NCBI GenBank assembly: GCA_949987565.1
Contig: OX465109.1
Coordinates: forward strand, 15,393,400 to 15,457,399
DNA length: 64,000 bases
Direction of reading: 5' to 3'
Source of the DNA: Luidia sarsii
Taxonomy: Eukaryota > Echinodermata > Asteroidea > Paxillosida > Luidiidae
Below the pieces are notes generated by a model. It ran no database searches, was not told the origin of the DNA, and saw only the letters and a list, made by a program, of their open reading frames with translations. Shown here in pieces: positions 27,158 to 37,523 of the stretch. Position numbers and translations under genes: made by a program. How positions within the stretch are numbered: position 1 is the first letter of the stretch; every line of letters starts with the position of its first letter.

Positions 27158-27892
27158 GGCAGCGGACACGTGACATGAGATTCAAGTTGTGTGCATGATT
27201 GTTGTCAACGATACAAATTACAGCTTCCCTCAATCTAAATGACTTTCTACCATTTGATCATCAGCCTCAGGTGTCAGGTGTCAGGTTACGTCGCTTTAAA
27301 GATGCATGTCCCCATAGGTTTTGTACACGTTTTCCAATTTTGGTATTTCCTCAGTTTCTGAAATCATTTTGGCAGTTTATTTCCTCCGATACTTAGAAGA
27401 CCATACACAAATGGTCCTGACAGAAAATTAAATGATGACGTCATGAAGTGTCAAGTTTCGTCCCCTTAAAGAAGCATTTTGTCCTCCTAGGGTTTGTTGT
27501 CAACTCTATTTCGCTAAACAACGTCAGGGTTCTAAACTTCGGCTAAGAAATACAGGGAGATGAAAAGAACAATCGTACTTTTTCTGTCTTCGTTCTGTTG
27601 GAAATATAGCCCAGAGTCCAATGATGACGTAATATTTCATACAGATTAGCACGTTTGAGCACAAATCAAGTGACACGAATTTAAAGGTACCCGCTTTTCT
27701 CCATAGGTTTAGTGCATGTATTTGAATGTCAAATACTGTGTCAAATACTGTGTTGCTATTGGACAAAACTAGTTACTGTCACTTCATCAGTTTTCCGCGC
27801 AGGTTTTGAACACGATTTTTTTTTGTCAACCATACAAATTTACTGCTTCCCTCAATCTATATGACATCAGAATTTGTACCATTTGATCATCA
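27158..27892. repeat. Post-array repeat patchwork
   Basis: Non-satellite DNA starts abruptly here. A stretch of about 70 bp at 27,197-27,266 is repeated at 27,813-27,895 with a few indels. A stretch of about 200 bp at 27,540-27,740 is repeated at 28,421-28,615. A shorter motif (TTTAAAG, then YCCATAGGTTT about 20 bases on) recurs near 27,295, 27,470, 27,685 and 28,555, suggesting a degraded tandem of roughly 180-200 bp. I see no coding potential. Confidence 0.7.
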
Positions 27893-28270
27893 CCCTTTTT
27901 CAATTCATTTTTTTTCTCGGCGCGATCCTGCAGCTTAAGGTGTTTTAAAAACATCCGCAACCAGCAACATCGCAGGTGGCGCATCCACATGAGTCGCTGC
28001 AATGCTGGGACTGTCCTCATCATCCAGGTTCGCGTCTTCGTACAGGAACACAATGCTTTTGGTCGACTCGGCGGCCAAGGTTTAGGGGCCGCTGTGTTTC
28101 TTCCCTCACATGGCGCAGGGTCTACGGGCCTATATGGATGAGGGCAGGGAAGGACGTGCGGTGGACCGGTACCGAGACCCTATGAGCTCTTATAGATCCG
28201 TGCACACGGGACAATCCTGGAGGTCCCGGGAGATCTGAAAGCTTGGTCTGACACCGCATAACTTCTTGTC
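27893..28270 (-). repeat. Inverted, diverged fragment of the satellite (GC-rich core)
   Basis: The plus strand here matches the minus strand of the array. It runs from the poly(A)/CTCGGCGCGAT segment through the GC-rich core to the AAAGCTTGG hairpin arm. Only about 375 bp of the unit is present, and the tRNA-like module and AT-rich half are missing. It shares with the 36.3-kb relic several bases that differ from all array units (for example ATTGTGTTCCT in place of ATGGTGTCCCT, and CCCGGGA in the palindromic end). The relics therefore probably preserve an older form of the core. It lies between the two copies of a 200-bp direct repeat. Confidence 0.85.
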
Positions 28271-30645
28271 TCGCACAATTTTTAGCTGATTCGGTCCTAA
28301 ACAGCTATTGTTTTCGTTTTCTTTTCTATTCATTTTTTTTAGCAGTTTCGGTCTTTCCGAAACAGCTCTTGTTTTAATTTGTTTTTTCTAGCACTGTTTT
28401 TCCTTTTCTTTTAGCTGTTTCGGCTAAGAATTACACGGAGTAGGAAAGAGAAATCGTATTGTCTTCAATCTGTTGGGAATATACCCAAGAATCCAAATAT
28501 GAAGTAATATTTCATAAGAATTAGTAAGTTTGAACGCAATCACGTGACATGAATTAAAAGGTACCCGCTTTTCTTCATAGGTTTAGTGCATGCATATTTG
28601 AATGTCAAATACTGTTACACTCCTTAAAAGAGGGGGAAAACAAGTTACAACGTAGCAAAGTGAAACCACTCCACTCCACATTTCATGAGGGTGTGCCCAC
28701 TGCACGTGTATGGAGGAAGAAAACATAACAGTTCCATGGCAAAAGAGGTACTGAAAACAAATGAAAACTTTAGTTTTTAGTGTGAACAAGCCATAACCTT
28801 GGCAGCCTCTCCTCATAGATACAATGTATAACACGATGTTTGCGTGGATGAGAATGTAATTCAGCGAGAAGCACTCAGTGCTCATCACGGCGAGCAGGGC
28901 AAACCCTCATTGAATAGCTTCTCATGTTTGAGTGACTTTCACCTTTGTTTCAGACGTTTGTTGCACTAGTTAATCACCGCCTTGTGTTCACATCCCTGGC
29001 GAGACAAAGATTCTTTTCCAAACTTCCATTGTATGTTTTGTTCCTTGCTTGAGAAATAGGGTTGAAATTATAGAGTTATCCACAGATTTAATCATCACAC
29101 ATTGCACAGTGAATTGTGTTTGAGTCTTCCCTGCACGAACACGCGTTGCAAATTCGATTTCAGAATGAATTGACTTTTCTTTTACCATTGTCCGGTAGGA
29201 ACTGGAATGGAGAAGAAAAGCCTTGGGATTGTAATGAAATTTAGTATGGCAGGAGTCGAACTGATTTTTTTTTCACGCGGACAAAGCATGTCATAAATAG
29301 ACACTTTTCTTGATCGCAAATTGGCGTGAGCAGGCGATTTCAATGGGAGGTTGTATTGGTCAGCGCCTCGTCAAGGCGAGATTTCATAGCGTCTTGCCGG
29401 TGATGTTTATAACCGAATTACATTAATTCCCTTTTGGCGCCGCGATAAAAAAAAAAACGAGTCTCTGGCCGCAGTATTGAATGCTGATAATTGAATGAGT
29501 ACACGGCCGTAAAATGGCAAACGCAAAAAAAAAAAAACACGATCGTCCAGGGGCGGCGACGACAACGAACGCTGCCCGTGGTGGACGTTGAGGTACCGGT
29601 ATACCGGCTCAACTCAGGTGCACTCCCCTCCCCCATTTCCGAAATGCATTCCCAAGTCTACCTTTGAGAGGCTGCTCGGAAAAGAGGCCAGTCGTGCACC
29701 ACGAAAGGAATCACGAGAAGTATAAACCTAGCCGTCAAGCAGTAATGAGCTTACACCTTGAGTACCACCCAATGGGATCATGTTTTAGTCTATCTAAACA
29801 AAATGTTGGTATTACATGTTCAGAAGAGTAGTGTGGTGCAAGATCGATGTCTCGTAGCAATAGTCGAAGCATGGAGCCATGTACAGTAACTTCAAGGGGA
29901 AGAGCTGTCTATAGCTCTGCAAGGACACTGCATATTTTGGACGTGGACAAAGCCCGTAATGCCCACTGTAATCTACTGCCGTCATTCTCCTCCTTTAACA
30001 ACTAGGCTCCCAAACAATTTGATCTTCGCGCGTTTCCTGTCACCAATTTCCACGTGGACGTCGGCGGCTGCAATCGTCACTCAATGTGCGTGGCCAATTA
30101 GTTTCTATTTTCTCTCCCGAACTATTGAGTCTTATCTAATAAATCGCACATTCCTTTCCAACAAATTCATTGGTATAAGTTGGTCAGCATGATCGCAGTC
30201 ACGAATAACTCAATTTCCAATCCGAATATTAAAGGAAGTAGAGTTTCCAAATGAAATTGTCCACTTTTTGGCTGGAGGCAGTCCTTCCCTGATGCTTCAG
30301 AGCAAACGAATTAAGCTTCTTTTCAATTTCTACCGGCAATACTTCATTTTTATTTGCGTCTTAAGTGCGGCTTTGTTTGTGAACAGAGAGATAGCATTTC
30401 AATTCAACATAAAAGAATAATGAAATAATCGAATCCGCGTCAAAGCAAAGAACTGGTAAATTTATATCAACGTGTGTTTCTTAGGTAACATCATATTCTC
30501 CCCGCGTACCTGTATATTAAGGAAAGGAAAGCTGAACCGTGAGCAGTAGATCGGGATTTGCCAACGCTGTAGCAGCTCAGAGGCGTGCAGGCAGGAAAAC
30601 CGTGTTCACTTTGGTTTTTCACCAGTACGTTTTTACATGAACCAG
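28271..30645. other. Spacer between repeat patchwork and receptor gene
   Basis: The second copy of the 200-bp direct repeat lies at 28,421-28,615. Beyond that the sequence is AT-rich and unique-looking, with short A runs at 29,448 and 29,526. I see no exon, RNA gene or clear TATA box. The last several hundred bases must hold the promoter and 5' UTR of the receptor. An in-frame TAG at 30,646-30,648 closes the receptor frame upstream. Confidence 0.5.
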
Positions 30646-30672
30646 TAGGGTAAGTGTCGGGGGGAAAAAACC

Positions 30673-32685
30673 ATGCCGAGCCTTCAGTTGGTATTGTCCA
30701 TAATGGCGGTGGTGTTTGGCACGGGATCGGCGGCCGTTCCAGCGGAGTCGCAACTGGCTTTCGTCAGGGAAGGGGACGTTAACATCGGCGGACTCTTCCC
30801 TTTCAAGTACGAGAACTGCGACGCACTCCCCGCGATGTGGGGAGTGCAAGTCTCCGAAGCCATGATCTTCGCCATCGACCAGATCAACAACCGCACCGAC
30901 CTCCTGCCCGGCCTGGATCTCGGCTTCCACATCAGGCACAGCTGCTTCGGGGAGAGCGCGGCTCTCTGGTCCTCCCTCTCCTTGGTCGGGGCCGAGGTGG
31001 CGTCCCCCGGACGGCAAAGCCCAGGCGCCGGTTGCGGGACCCCGCCCGGGGGCTCGCCGGGAAAGATAGTCGGCATCATCGGTGCTCCCACGAGTACCAC
31101 CAGCATCACCGTGTCCGCAGTCGCGGACTTATACGAGGTGCCGATGATTTCCTATTTCGCCACGAGCGACGAGCTGAGTGACAAGGAGAGGTTCCCGTTC
31201 TTCCTGCGCACCGTGCCTCCGGATCGCTTTCAAGCCGAGGCCATGGTGGACGTGGTCTCCTACATGAACTGGGATTACATATCGATCGCGTACTGGGCCG
31301 ATACGTACGGCATCCGGGGCGCCCATGCTGTGGCGAGTCTCGCCGAGAGTAGAGGCATCTGCGTGGCTCTGTCCGTGCCCATCCAGAGAGATCCCACCGC
31401 CTCAGAACTGGAGGAGGTGTCGGCCAAGATTGTGGCCACGCACAGGGCGCGGGTGATAATGGTATTTGCCATACCCGAGACAGCTGCAATGATTGTCCAA
31501 GGCGTGCAAGCGGTCGCCGGCGGCGAGGATCATTTCGTCTGGATTTGTAGCGATGGGTGGCTTCACGGTGTCTCCTACGAGACGCCTCCAGGGTCGTTGT
31601 TCATCAACATTTACATCCCAGAACCGCCGGGATTCTTCGACTACCTAGCGGGCCAGGAGCGAGCGGACACTGAGGAGAACCCGTGGCTCGAGCGCTTCCT
31701 GACCGATTGGGAAGCGGACCGCAACTGCACGGTGTGGGTTGACGAGCACTGCGGCATGCCGCACCTGGAGCAGTACAGCACCGCTAGCGCGATGGCGCCC
31801 GTGATGGACGCGGTCTACGCGTTCGCCTACGCACTCCACTCACTCGTCAACTCGTCCCAGATCAGCGATCTTCACGGACAAGATGTCCTGAGTCGCTTAA
31901 AGCGAGTTCGATTCGAAGGAATCGGAGGGGAGTTTCAGTTCACCTCGGATGGCGACGCTAAAGGAAAATATCTGATACACAACTCACAGCTAATAGATGG
32001 CGAGGTGCAGTTGGTAATGGTGGGGTTGTGGGATGCATTAGCTACTGGTAAACGTCTAACGTGGTACGAAGATATCATCTGGCCAGGTGGTTCGATGGAA
32101 GTCCCGCCTTCCACGTGCGTAGATGTCTGCCTGTCTGGTTACAGACTCGCCCCTTTAGAAGAGAAGTGCTGCTTCGGCTGCTTCCAGTGCGAAGATTACT
32201 CCATTGTCGTCAAAAACACAGAATGCATGGAGTGCGAGGAGACCGAGTGGCCTGACGAGGATCGTCTGTCTTGTATCCCGATCATACCATCGGTAACTGA
32301 CTGGACTGACCCAATGCACCTGTCTATTTTAATCCTGTCCTGCATGGGTCTTGTGCTATCTGTCTCGATAGCCATTGGATTGACTGTTTACCGCAACCAC
32401 ACAGTGATCAAAGCCAGCAGCCGTGAGCTGAGCTCAGTCAACGTCCTTGGTCTCATCCTAGCCTTTGTCTCTGTCTTTCTGCTGTCGGCTCAACCCACTC
32501 CCGCCCTCTGCTGTCTATCCAAGGCTATTGTCAGTCTCTGCTTCACTTTGACCTACGCCCCTACCTTACTTAAAGTCAGTCGAATCTATCGCATCTTCAG
32601 AGCAAGCAAGAAGTCTGCTGGACGGCCCAAGATGACCTCACCCGCAGTGCAGCTCTTAATGGCGTCGGGACTGATCTTCATACAG
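30673..32685 (+). CDS. Receptor coding exon 1 (whole extracellular part to helix 4)
   Basis: One uninterrupted 2,013-bp exon codes for residues 1-671 and ends in ATACAG followed by GTAAAC, a good donor. Vertebrate mGluR genes divide this region among many exons, so intron loss or an origin by retroposition with a later intron gain is possible. It is clearly GC-richer than the flanking DNA. Likely N-glycosylation sites are Asn73, Asn351 and Asn393. Confidence 0.9.
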
Positions 32686-33913
32686 GTAAACATGCTGGAG
32701 AGAGAGGCAGACAGAGGCATAGAGACAGGCACAGAGAGACAGACAGAGACACAGAAAGAGGCAGATAGAGAGGCAGATAGAGAGACACAGAAAGTCACAG
32801 AGAGAGAGGTAGAGGCAAAGAAAGGTAGAGAGAAACACAGAGGGAGGCAGAGGGAGGCAGAGAGAGGCAGAGAGAGGCGTGGAAATAACACACAGAGAAT
32901 CTTTCTATAGCTGTAATTCAGTTCCCGTAGAATAATATGATCGGACAGTCTCTGCTGTGTAATCGTTATCACATTGGTTTACTGATTGGTTTCTTACAAG
33001 AACGAGTGTGCATGGGCTCCGCATGTCCCTTGTTCCGTCGTCTTTCCAACAATGCTACTGTGCTTCTGCAAACACAATATGTTCCTCTATTTTCTGACTC
33101 GTTAGCAATTATCTACGGGGGTCTTTTTACCAGAGATACAGTGGTGTATACATTTTGTAGTGCGAAAATGTCGGGGCCCGACGCAAAGTATAGCAAAACC
33201 AATGATATTCCGTTCTGATGACCAGGTTTGATCAAAGGAAAGCCCTCAGAAAGTGTCTCATATCCTCGAGACTTTGAACTTGTCTTACTTAAAATGGCGT
33301 CATAATGACGTCATCAAATTAACAGTTAACTTGACAACTGTTACGTCCCTGACTTTGCTAGCTGGTCCGATGTGATACCGATAGTAATTGTGGATATCTG
33401 TTCGTATCGTCTTTGCAGGTCGTGTGCATCGTCGTGACGACCATTGTGAGCGACTGCACGCCTCGCTCGCTGGTGGGCGTACCGCGCACCAACCACCTTG
33501 AGCTGTACTGCGAGCTGAGCACCGGCTTCCTCGTGTCCAGCGTCTACAACCTCGTCCTCATCCTGGCCTGCTGCCTCTTCGCCTTCCTGGCGCGCAAGGT
33601 GCCCGACAACTACAACGAGTCCAAGTTCATCGGCGTCAGCGTCTACTCCACGCTGCTGGCCTGCCTGGCGGCCATCCCGGTCTACGTCACGGCCCGCGAC
33701 GTGTCGCAGAAGGTGGCGGCCGTCTGCCTGGCCGTGCTGCTCAACGCCTACCTGACCGCCCTCTGCGTCTACCTGCCCAAGTTCTACGCCATCAAGTTCA
33801 TCGCCAACTCTGGCGACCGGGCGGCCAGCACCCGCACCCAGGGCAGCACGCTGACCAGCAACCGCGTCCAGCCGTCGGCTGGCCCCGCCACCAACACCAC
33901 TCCAACCCTCTAG
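30673..33913 (+). CDS. Class C GPCR, metabotropic glutamate receptor-like (two coding exons, 835 aa)
   Basis: The coding sequence is exon 1 (30,673-32,685, 671 codons) joined in phase 0 to exon 2 (33,419-33,913, 164 codons and stop). Domains in order: signal peptide (about 1-21, cleavage near GSA-AVP); Venus-flytrap ligand-binding domain (about 30-460); nine-cysteine domain (Cys 482, 486, 499, 500, 503, 506, 518, 521, 534, the full set of nine); seven transmembrane helices starting near 549, 588, 612, 659, 704, 738 and 767; and a short tail rich in Ser, Thr and Pro. Family marks include KASSREL in loop 1, SRIYRIF and RPKMTSP around loop 2, and KVPDNYNESKFI before helix 6. Against mGluR1 as I recall it, the alpha-amino-acid contacts are kept (Ser141/Thr142, Thr164, Asp184, Tyr212, Asp294). 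The side-chain carboxylate contacts are not: Val60 stands for Arg78 and Asp404 for Lys409. It should be a plasma-membrane, G-protein-coupled receptor, probably a disulfide-linked dimer through Cys121. The start is the first Met after an in-frame TAG, in a good context (ACCATGC). The tail is shorter than in most mGluRs. Confidence 0.93.
32686..33418 (+). other. Receptor intron with purine-rich GA/CAGA repeat
   Basis: The 733-bp intron interrupts helix 4 in phase 0. The donor is CAG/GTAAAC, and the acceptor is a T-rich tract ending TTTGCAG at 33,418. A GA/CAGA microsatellite (about 32,697-32,880) begins a dozen bases inside the donor and contains no stop codon in the receptor frame. If the intron were retained, the product would run on for 74 charged residues and stop at 32,910, giving a 745-residue protein without helices 5-7. 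Confidence 0.85.
33419..33913 (+). CDS. Receptor coding exon 2 (helices 4-7 and C-tail)
   Basis: This exon starts right after TTTGCAG and codes for residues 672-835. It completes helix 4 and carries the loop-2 cysteine (Cys702) that should pair with the helix-3 cysteine. Helix 6 has ACLAAIPVY where mGluRs have the conserved Trp (Cys753 in its place). Helix 7 ends in the PKFYAIKF motif (mGluR: PKVYII). The coding sequence ends in a TAG at 33,911-33,913. Confidence 0.9.
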   Translation, partial: VVCIVVTTIVSDCTPRSLVGVPRTNHLELYCELSTGFLVSSVYNLVLILACCLFAFLARKVPDNYNESKFIGVSVYSTLLACLAAIPVYVTARDVSQKVAAVCLAVLLNAYLTALCVYLPKFYAIKFIANSGDRAASTRTQGSTLTSNRVQPSAGPATNTTPTL

Positions 33914-34528
33914 AGACCAGTCGCTCACGCTCAGCCAGCTCAGAAAGCTCAACCTCGCCGAACTCTTCTCTCTTTTTTTAGGTTTAGAGCGCACGATCTC
34001 CTCTAACGAACTGGCGACACGTCGTCTGATAAACAAACACTTCAATGATTGACTTTCACTTAAATGCAGGATCATAGGCAAACCTGAATTCACTTCATCC
34101 AATTCTACATGCATAACTCTTATTTTCATTGCATTCAAGACAAAAAAAAAATACCCACGGCATTTCTCGTGAGTCATATTCACGAGAGTAATCATTGGTT
34201 TTTGCTGTTGTAAAGAAGTCAACCAAAGATTTTGAACATCCCGAGTCCCGGCACGCAAGGTTAATAGTCAACACGGCTGCACATCAAGCCAACAGAAAGA
34301 GTTCACTGAAATAATATACATCGCTGTCTGTACGCTGCACCAAGTGGTATATACACTATACTGCTTCAACGGTTTCCATTATGTTCACCGTGTTCAAATC
34401 ACTCTCGGACGTGTTACTCGTGTAAAAGTATGCAAAAGCACTAAGATTATAGGTATTGGTCTACTCCACGTGTCCAGTGTTATTTTAAAAGGTTCTTAAG
34501 GAGTGGTTTGTGTTATTGCTAGTTTCAA

Positions 34529-34534
34529 AATAAA
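34529..34534 (+). terminator. Candidate poly(A) signal of the receptor gene
   Basis: This is an AATAAA hexamer about 615 bases after the receptor stop codon, in AT-rich sequence. It is the first good hexamer I found downstream, and it implies a 3' UTR of roughly 640 bases. Confidence 0.5.
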
Positions 34535-35050
34535 TGTATTACAGTCCGAATTTGCTTAAAACCAGATGCGATCAAATCCTGCGGGATGTACTCTTTGCCG
34601 CAACGGGTTAGGGCGGGAGTCGTTCGTTTGGTAACTAGAATTTTACCAGCAAGGCTGTATCAGCGAGAATACGCGTGATTCACAATAGTGCGCCCTCAGT
34701 AGTTTGCAACGCGTTAGCCAATCACAATGCGCGGAATACGATGACCCATTGCACATCTGGTGTTGTTATGATTATAGAATGAGAGGCACAGGGGCAAATG
34801 CATTGGTGACGTTGTAATCTCAGTTTTGGATGAACCAAAGACCGGTGCCCCCCCCCCCCCCCACCAAAAAAATAAAAATAAATAAAACATTGGGCAACCA
34901 GCGAGAAAACACACTGCACCACTGGTATTTCGCTGGTAATAGCTATACATTATAGTGAAGGGGTTAGAAGTGTTCTCTTTATTCTCCCATTTTGTTAGCA
35001 TCTTAATGCCCAGTAACCCCACCACAGAGAGAATTAGAAAATATTAAAAC
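34535..35050. other. Spacer with poly(C)/poly(A) tract
   Basis: A run of 15 C (34,848-34,862) is followed by an A-rich tract with AAATAAAAATAAATAAAA. No gene is visible. Satellite-related sequence begins at about 35,051. Confidence 0.5.
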
Positions 35051-35930
35051 GAAGCAACCTGGTTTCTTTGAAAGGCTATGTATTAAGGGGGGTTTTCCGA
35101 CTTAACGGTCATGCTTCCGCCAAGTGGTTAGGGTGTCATCCGTCACACACACGCGGAAAATAGTGCGCGTTATTGGTGGATATGAGTCGCACAGTGAATT
35201 GTGTTGATTTTGATTTGTTAGTAAAATCAAAAACTTTTAGTGACGGATTGATCCTGAAAAAAAGATTGAAGTTGGCGATTACAAGTCACTGCTATCATTT
35301 TTTTTACCTACCTTGGAGCGGATTAATTCCAAAACAACCACTATGGTGAAGAGTTGGGCTTGATTTCTCTGGAAGGTGTCTGTCGAGACGATGGTGAGCA
35401 AAGAGCGGCAACTCGTGTCTAGCCGTCCAAGCCGATTTTTTTCTGCAAAGATTTTGGGAAGCATCTCTCTACATCCACAGACAAATAGCGCCATATTTCA
35501 AGCCGCAATATGTAACAAATTACACGCGAAATCGAACATTGAACACCCTAACCTCGCGCCGAGAAAAAAATAATAAACAAAGGTGCACCAAGGAATCGAA
35601 CCCCGGACTTACAGGTTGGTAGCCGAGCGTTCTTACACGAGGCCACTTTGCATTGCGTAAGATTTTCTGACGTCTATGATTATAAGGGGCTCTGCCGTTG
35701 GCGGCGGGCTTCTGGACTTTATTGTCGTCGAGTATCAAAAGAGGGCAGCGCACTAAAACCAAAAGAAACAAGCAACAAACCCTCAAAAACATCCACAAGA
35801 ATGAAAACAAAAATCAAGAGAATTGCCGTTGACTCATTTCATTTACGGGAGACTTGCAATAGCGCCATATTTCAAGCCGCAATAATGTACCAAATTACAC
35901 GCGAAATCGAACATTGTACACCCGGGTGGT
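35051..35930 (+). repeat. Rearranged satellite relic 1
   Basis: Positions 35,051-35,420 match the end of a satellite unit running into the first 320 bp of the next, in the same orientation as the array. The sequence then jumps to unit position of about 985 and continues to about 1,300 (35,549-35,858), including the tRNA-like module. That second piece is bracketed by two near-identical direct repeats of about 60 bp (35,485-35,548 and 35,859-35,923) that do not occur in the array. Many substitutions and indels against every array unit show that it is old. Confidence 0.85.
35582..35646 (-). repeat. tRNA-like module in relic 1
   Basis: On the minus strand this has a perfect B box (GGTTCGATTCC) in a T-arm, then CTTGGTGCACC at the acceptor end. 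The A-box-like start is TGGCCTCGTGTAAGA. The relic pairs slightly better than the array copies, which fits an older form closer to the parent tRNA or SINE. Confidence 0.55.
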
Positions 35931-35949
35931 TCTAACTAAGCCTCACTTA

Positions 35950-36830
35950 TTCCATCAATTAATTAAATAGGCTCCAAAGTCCCCTGATTAAAGAAAAGTT
36001 GTGGAACCAGGAATCTCAACATTTGGTGAGCAAGTTGCCAACACGGATAAACACCTTAATCGTGTTAGGCGTGAAATAATTATTACCAGTTTGAATAAAA
36101 ATCAGAATTCTTTGAAAATTTTCGGCGTGTGAAAGATATATTTCGTGCAAATGTAAATACTGTGATGGGCAAAGCTAGGGTAGAGCAACGAAAAAAAAAA
36201 TTATGTTTTACTTTTCTAATTTCATATTAAAAATCAATAAAGCAAAAATCAAAAGCTTGGGAGAGAAAAAGTTATGCGGTGTCAGACCAAGCTTTCAGAT
36301 CTCCCGGGACCTCCAGGATTGTCCCGTGTGCACGGATCTATAAGAGCTCTTAGGGCCTCGGTACCGGTCCACCGCACGTCCTTCCCTGCCCTCATCCATA
36401 TAGGCCCGTAGACCCTGCGCCATGTGAGGGAGGAAACACAGCGGCCCCTAAACCTTGGCCGCCGAGTCGACCAAAAGCATTGTGTTCCTATACGAAGGCG
36501 CGAACCTGGATTATGAGGACAGTCCCAGCATCGCAGCGACCCATCGAGATGCGCCACATGCGACGTTGGTGTTTGCGGGAGTTTTTTAAACACTATATAT
36601 AATGTGAAATATTGTCGAGAAAAAAGATATAGAGCGAAAAAAAACCAGCACCCCGGGGTTCGAACCTGGAACCTACATGTTACGAGCTGAGCGCTTTTGC
36701 ACAAGGCCACTTAGATGACGTAAGATTTCCACACGCATCTAAAACTATTGTAGGCAAACCGTATTATTATGGGCATGGCCGTTGGTGGCGGGCTTGTGGA
36801 TTTCGTTGTGATCGAATAGAAGGTGCAGTA
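35950..36830 (+). repeat. Diverged satellite relic 2
   Basis: From about 35,970 the sequence follows satellite unit positions of about 330 to 1,200 in array orientation: the AT-rich half, the hairpin at 36,250-36,296, the GC-rich core, the tRNA-like module and the GGCGGGCTT segment. It is about as diverged as relic 1. The GC-rich core (36,290-36,560) is conspicuously better preserved than the AT-rich half, which has several deletions (for example near 36,115). Confidence 0.85.
36645..36710 (-). repeat. tRNA-like module in relic 2
   Basis: The minus strand carries a perfect B box (AGGTTCGAACC, 36,657-36,667) flanked by CC and CCGGGG pairs, and an A-box-like TGGCCTTGTGCAAAA. The putative anticodon loop CTCGTAA (anticodon CGT) and the following ACATGTAGG resemble a normal tRNA more than the array versions do. 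The acceptor stem still does not pair well. Confidence 0.55.
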
Positions 36831-37515
36831 CATGATACACTAAGACCCTTTTTCCGAAACTAGGCTTCGGCTCAGGCCCCGGCTTTGTCTCCATTTCAGT
36901 TTCATCAAGACATGGCCATGAGAGGCATCTGGCTTCGTGTTTAAGGTTATAATGCGTTTAGGAAAAAAAACTCCATAGCTCCAACTTCAACAAAGAACTC
37001 CAACCTGTGTTTTCAGCTTTTGGATAACAGAGATGAAGATGCCACGTTCCAGCCGTTACCGTGTTTACGGGTTCACTATAATATTGTAGTCGTGAAGAGG
37101 CTGCGTTCCAATCGTCTGGTAACTTGTGGTCACCAGTCGTGAACTGGAGGCAGAAATATTGCCTCCTAATTCACGACTTGACAAAAAAATGGGGTCGTTG
37201 GGTCAGGAGCTCAAAGGGCAAAAAGTTTTTTTAGCAACATCGATGCACGTACGATACATACGGTGACGTGACAGCTTTTCGCCAGTGACTCCAGGAACGG
37301 AAAGGTGAATTTACCATGAATTTACTGAAGACGGCAAACGCCACTTTCTTTCCTTCGTCATCCATGATAAAGGAAACCTTCTGTCGCCAGTGCACCGGTG
37401 CTGCATATTTTTTTGTAAACTCTTTAGTCTTTGCTCTTTGCGCTTGCGCAATGTGCATGGGACCTGTGCGCGTGCGTGTTGGTGAGTAGCATAATTATAT
37501 CGGAATGCAGCCCAT
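36831..37515. other. Spacer, nothing recognised
   Basis: Unique-looking sequence with short open frames on both strands and no motif I can assign. Confidence 0.4.
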
Positions 37516-37523
37516 TCATGAAC

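Noticed and set aside
130..27169. Repeated minus-strand open frames of 73-160 codons in the satellite
   Set aside because: They change length and frame with single-base indels between units, overlap one another, have no recognisable domain, and are disrupted in the relics. They are by-products of the repeat.
30619..31489. Antisense frames over the receptor exon
   Set aside because: They are shadows of a GC-rich coding exon, with compositions typical of reverse-frame reading.
32697..32910. Charged repeat extension of the receptor as the real C terminus
   Set aside because: It begins exactly at a good splice donor, and helices 5-7 continue perfectly from the exon at 33,419.
34840..34890. The poly(C)/poly(A) tract as a processed retrocopy end
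   Set aside because: No target duplication and no gene-like sequence adjacent.
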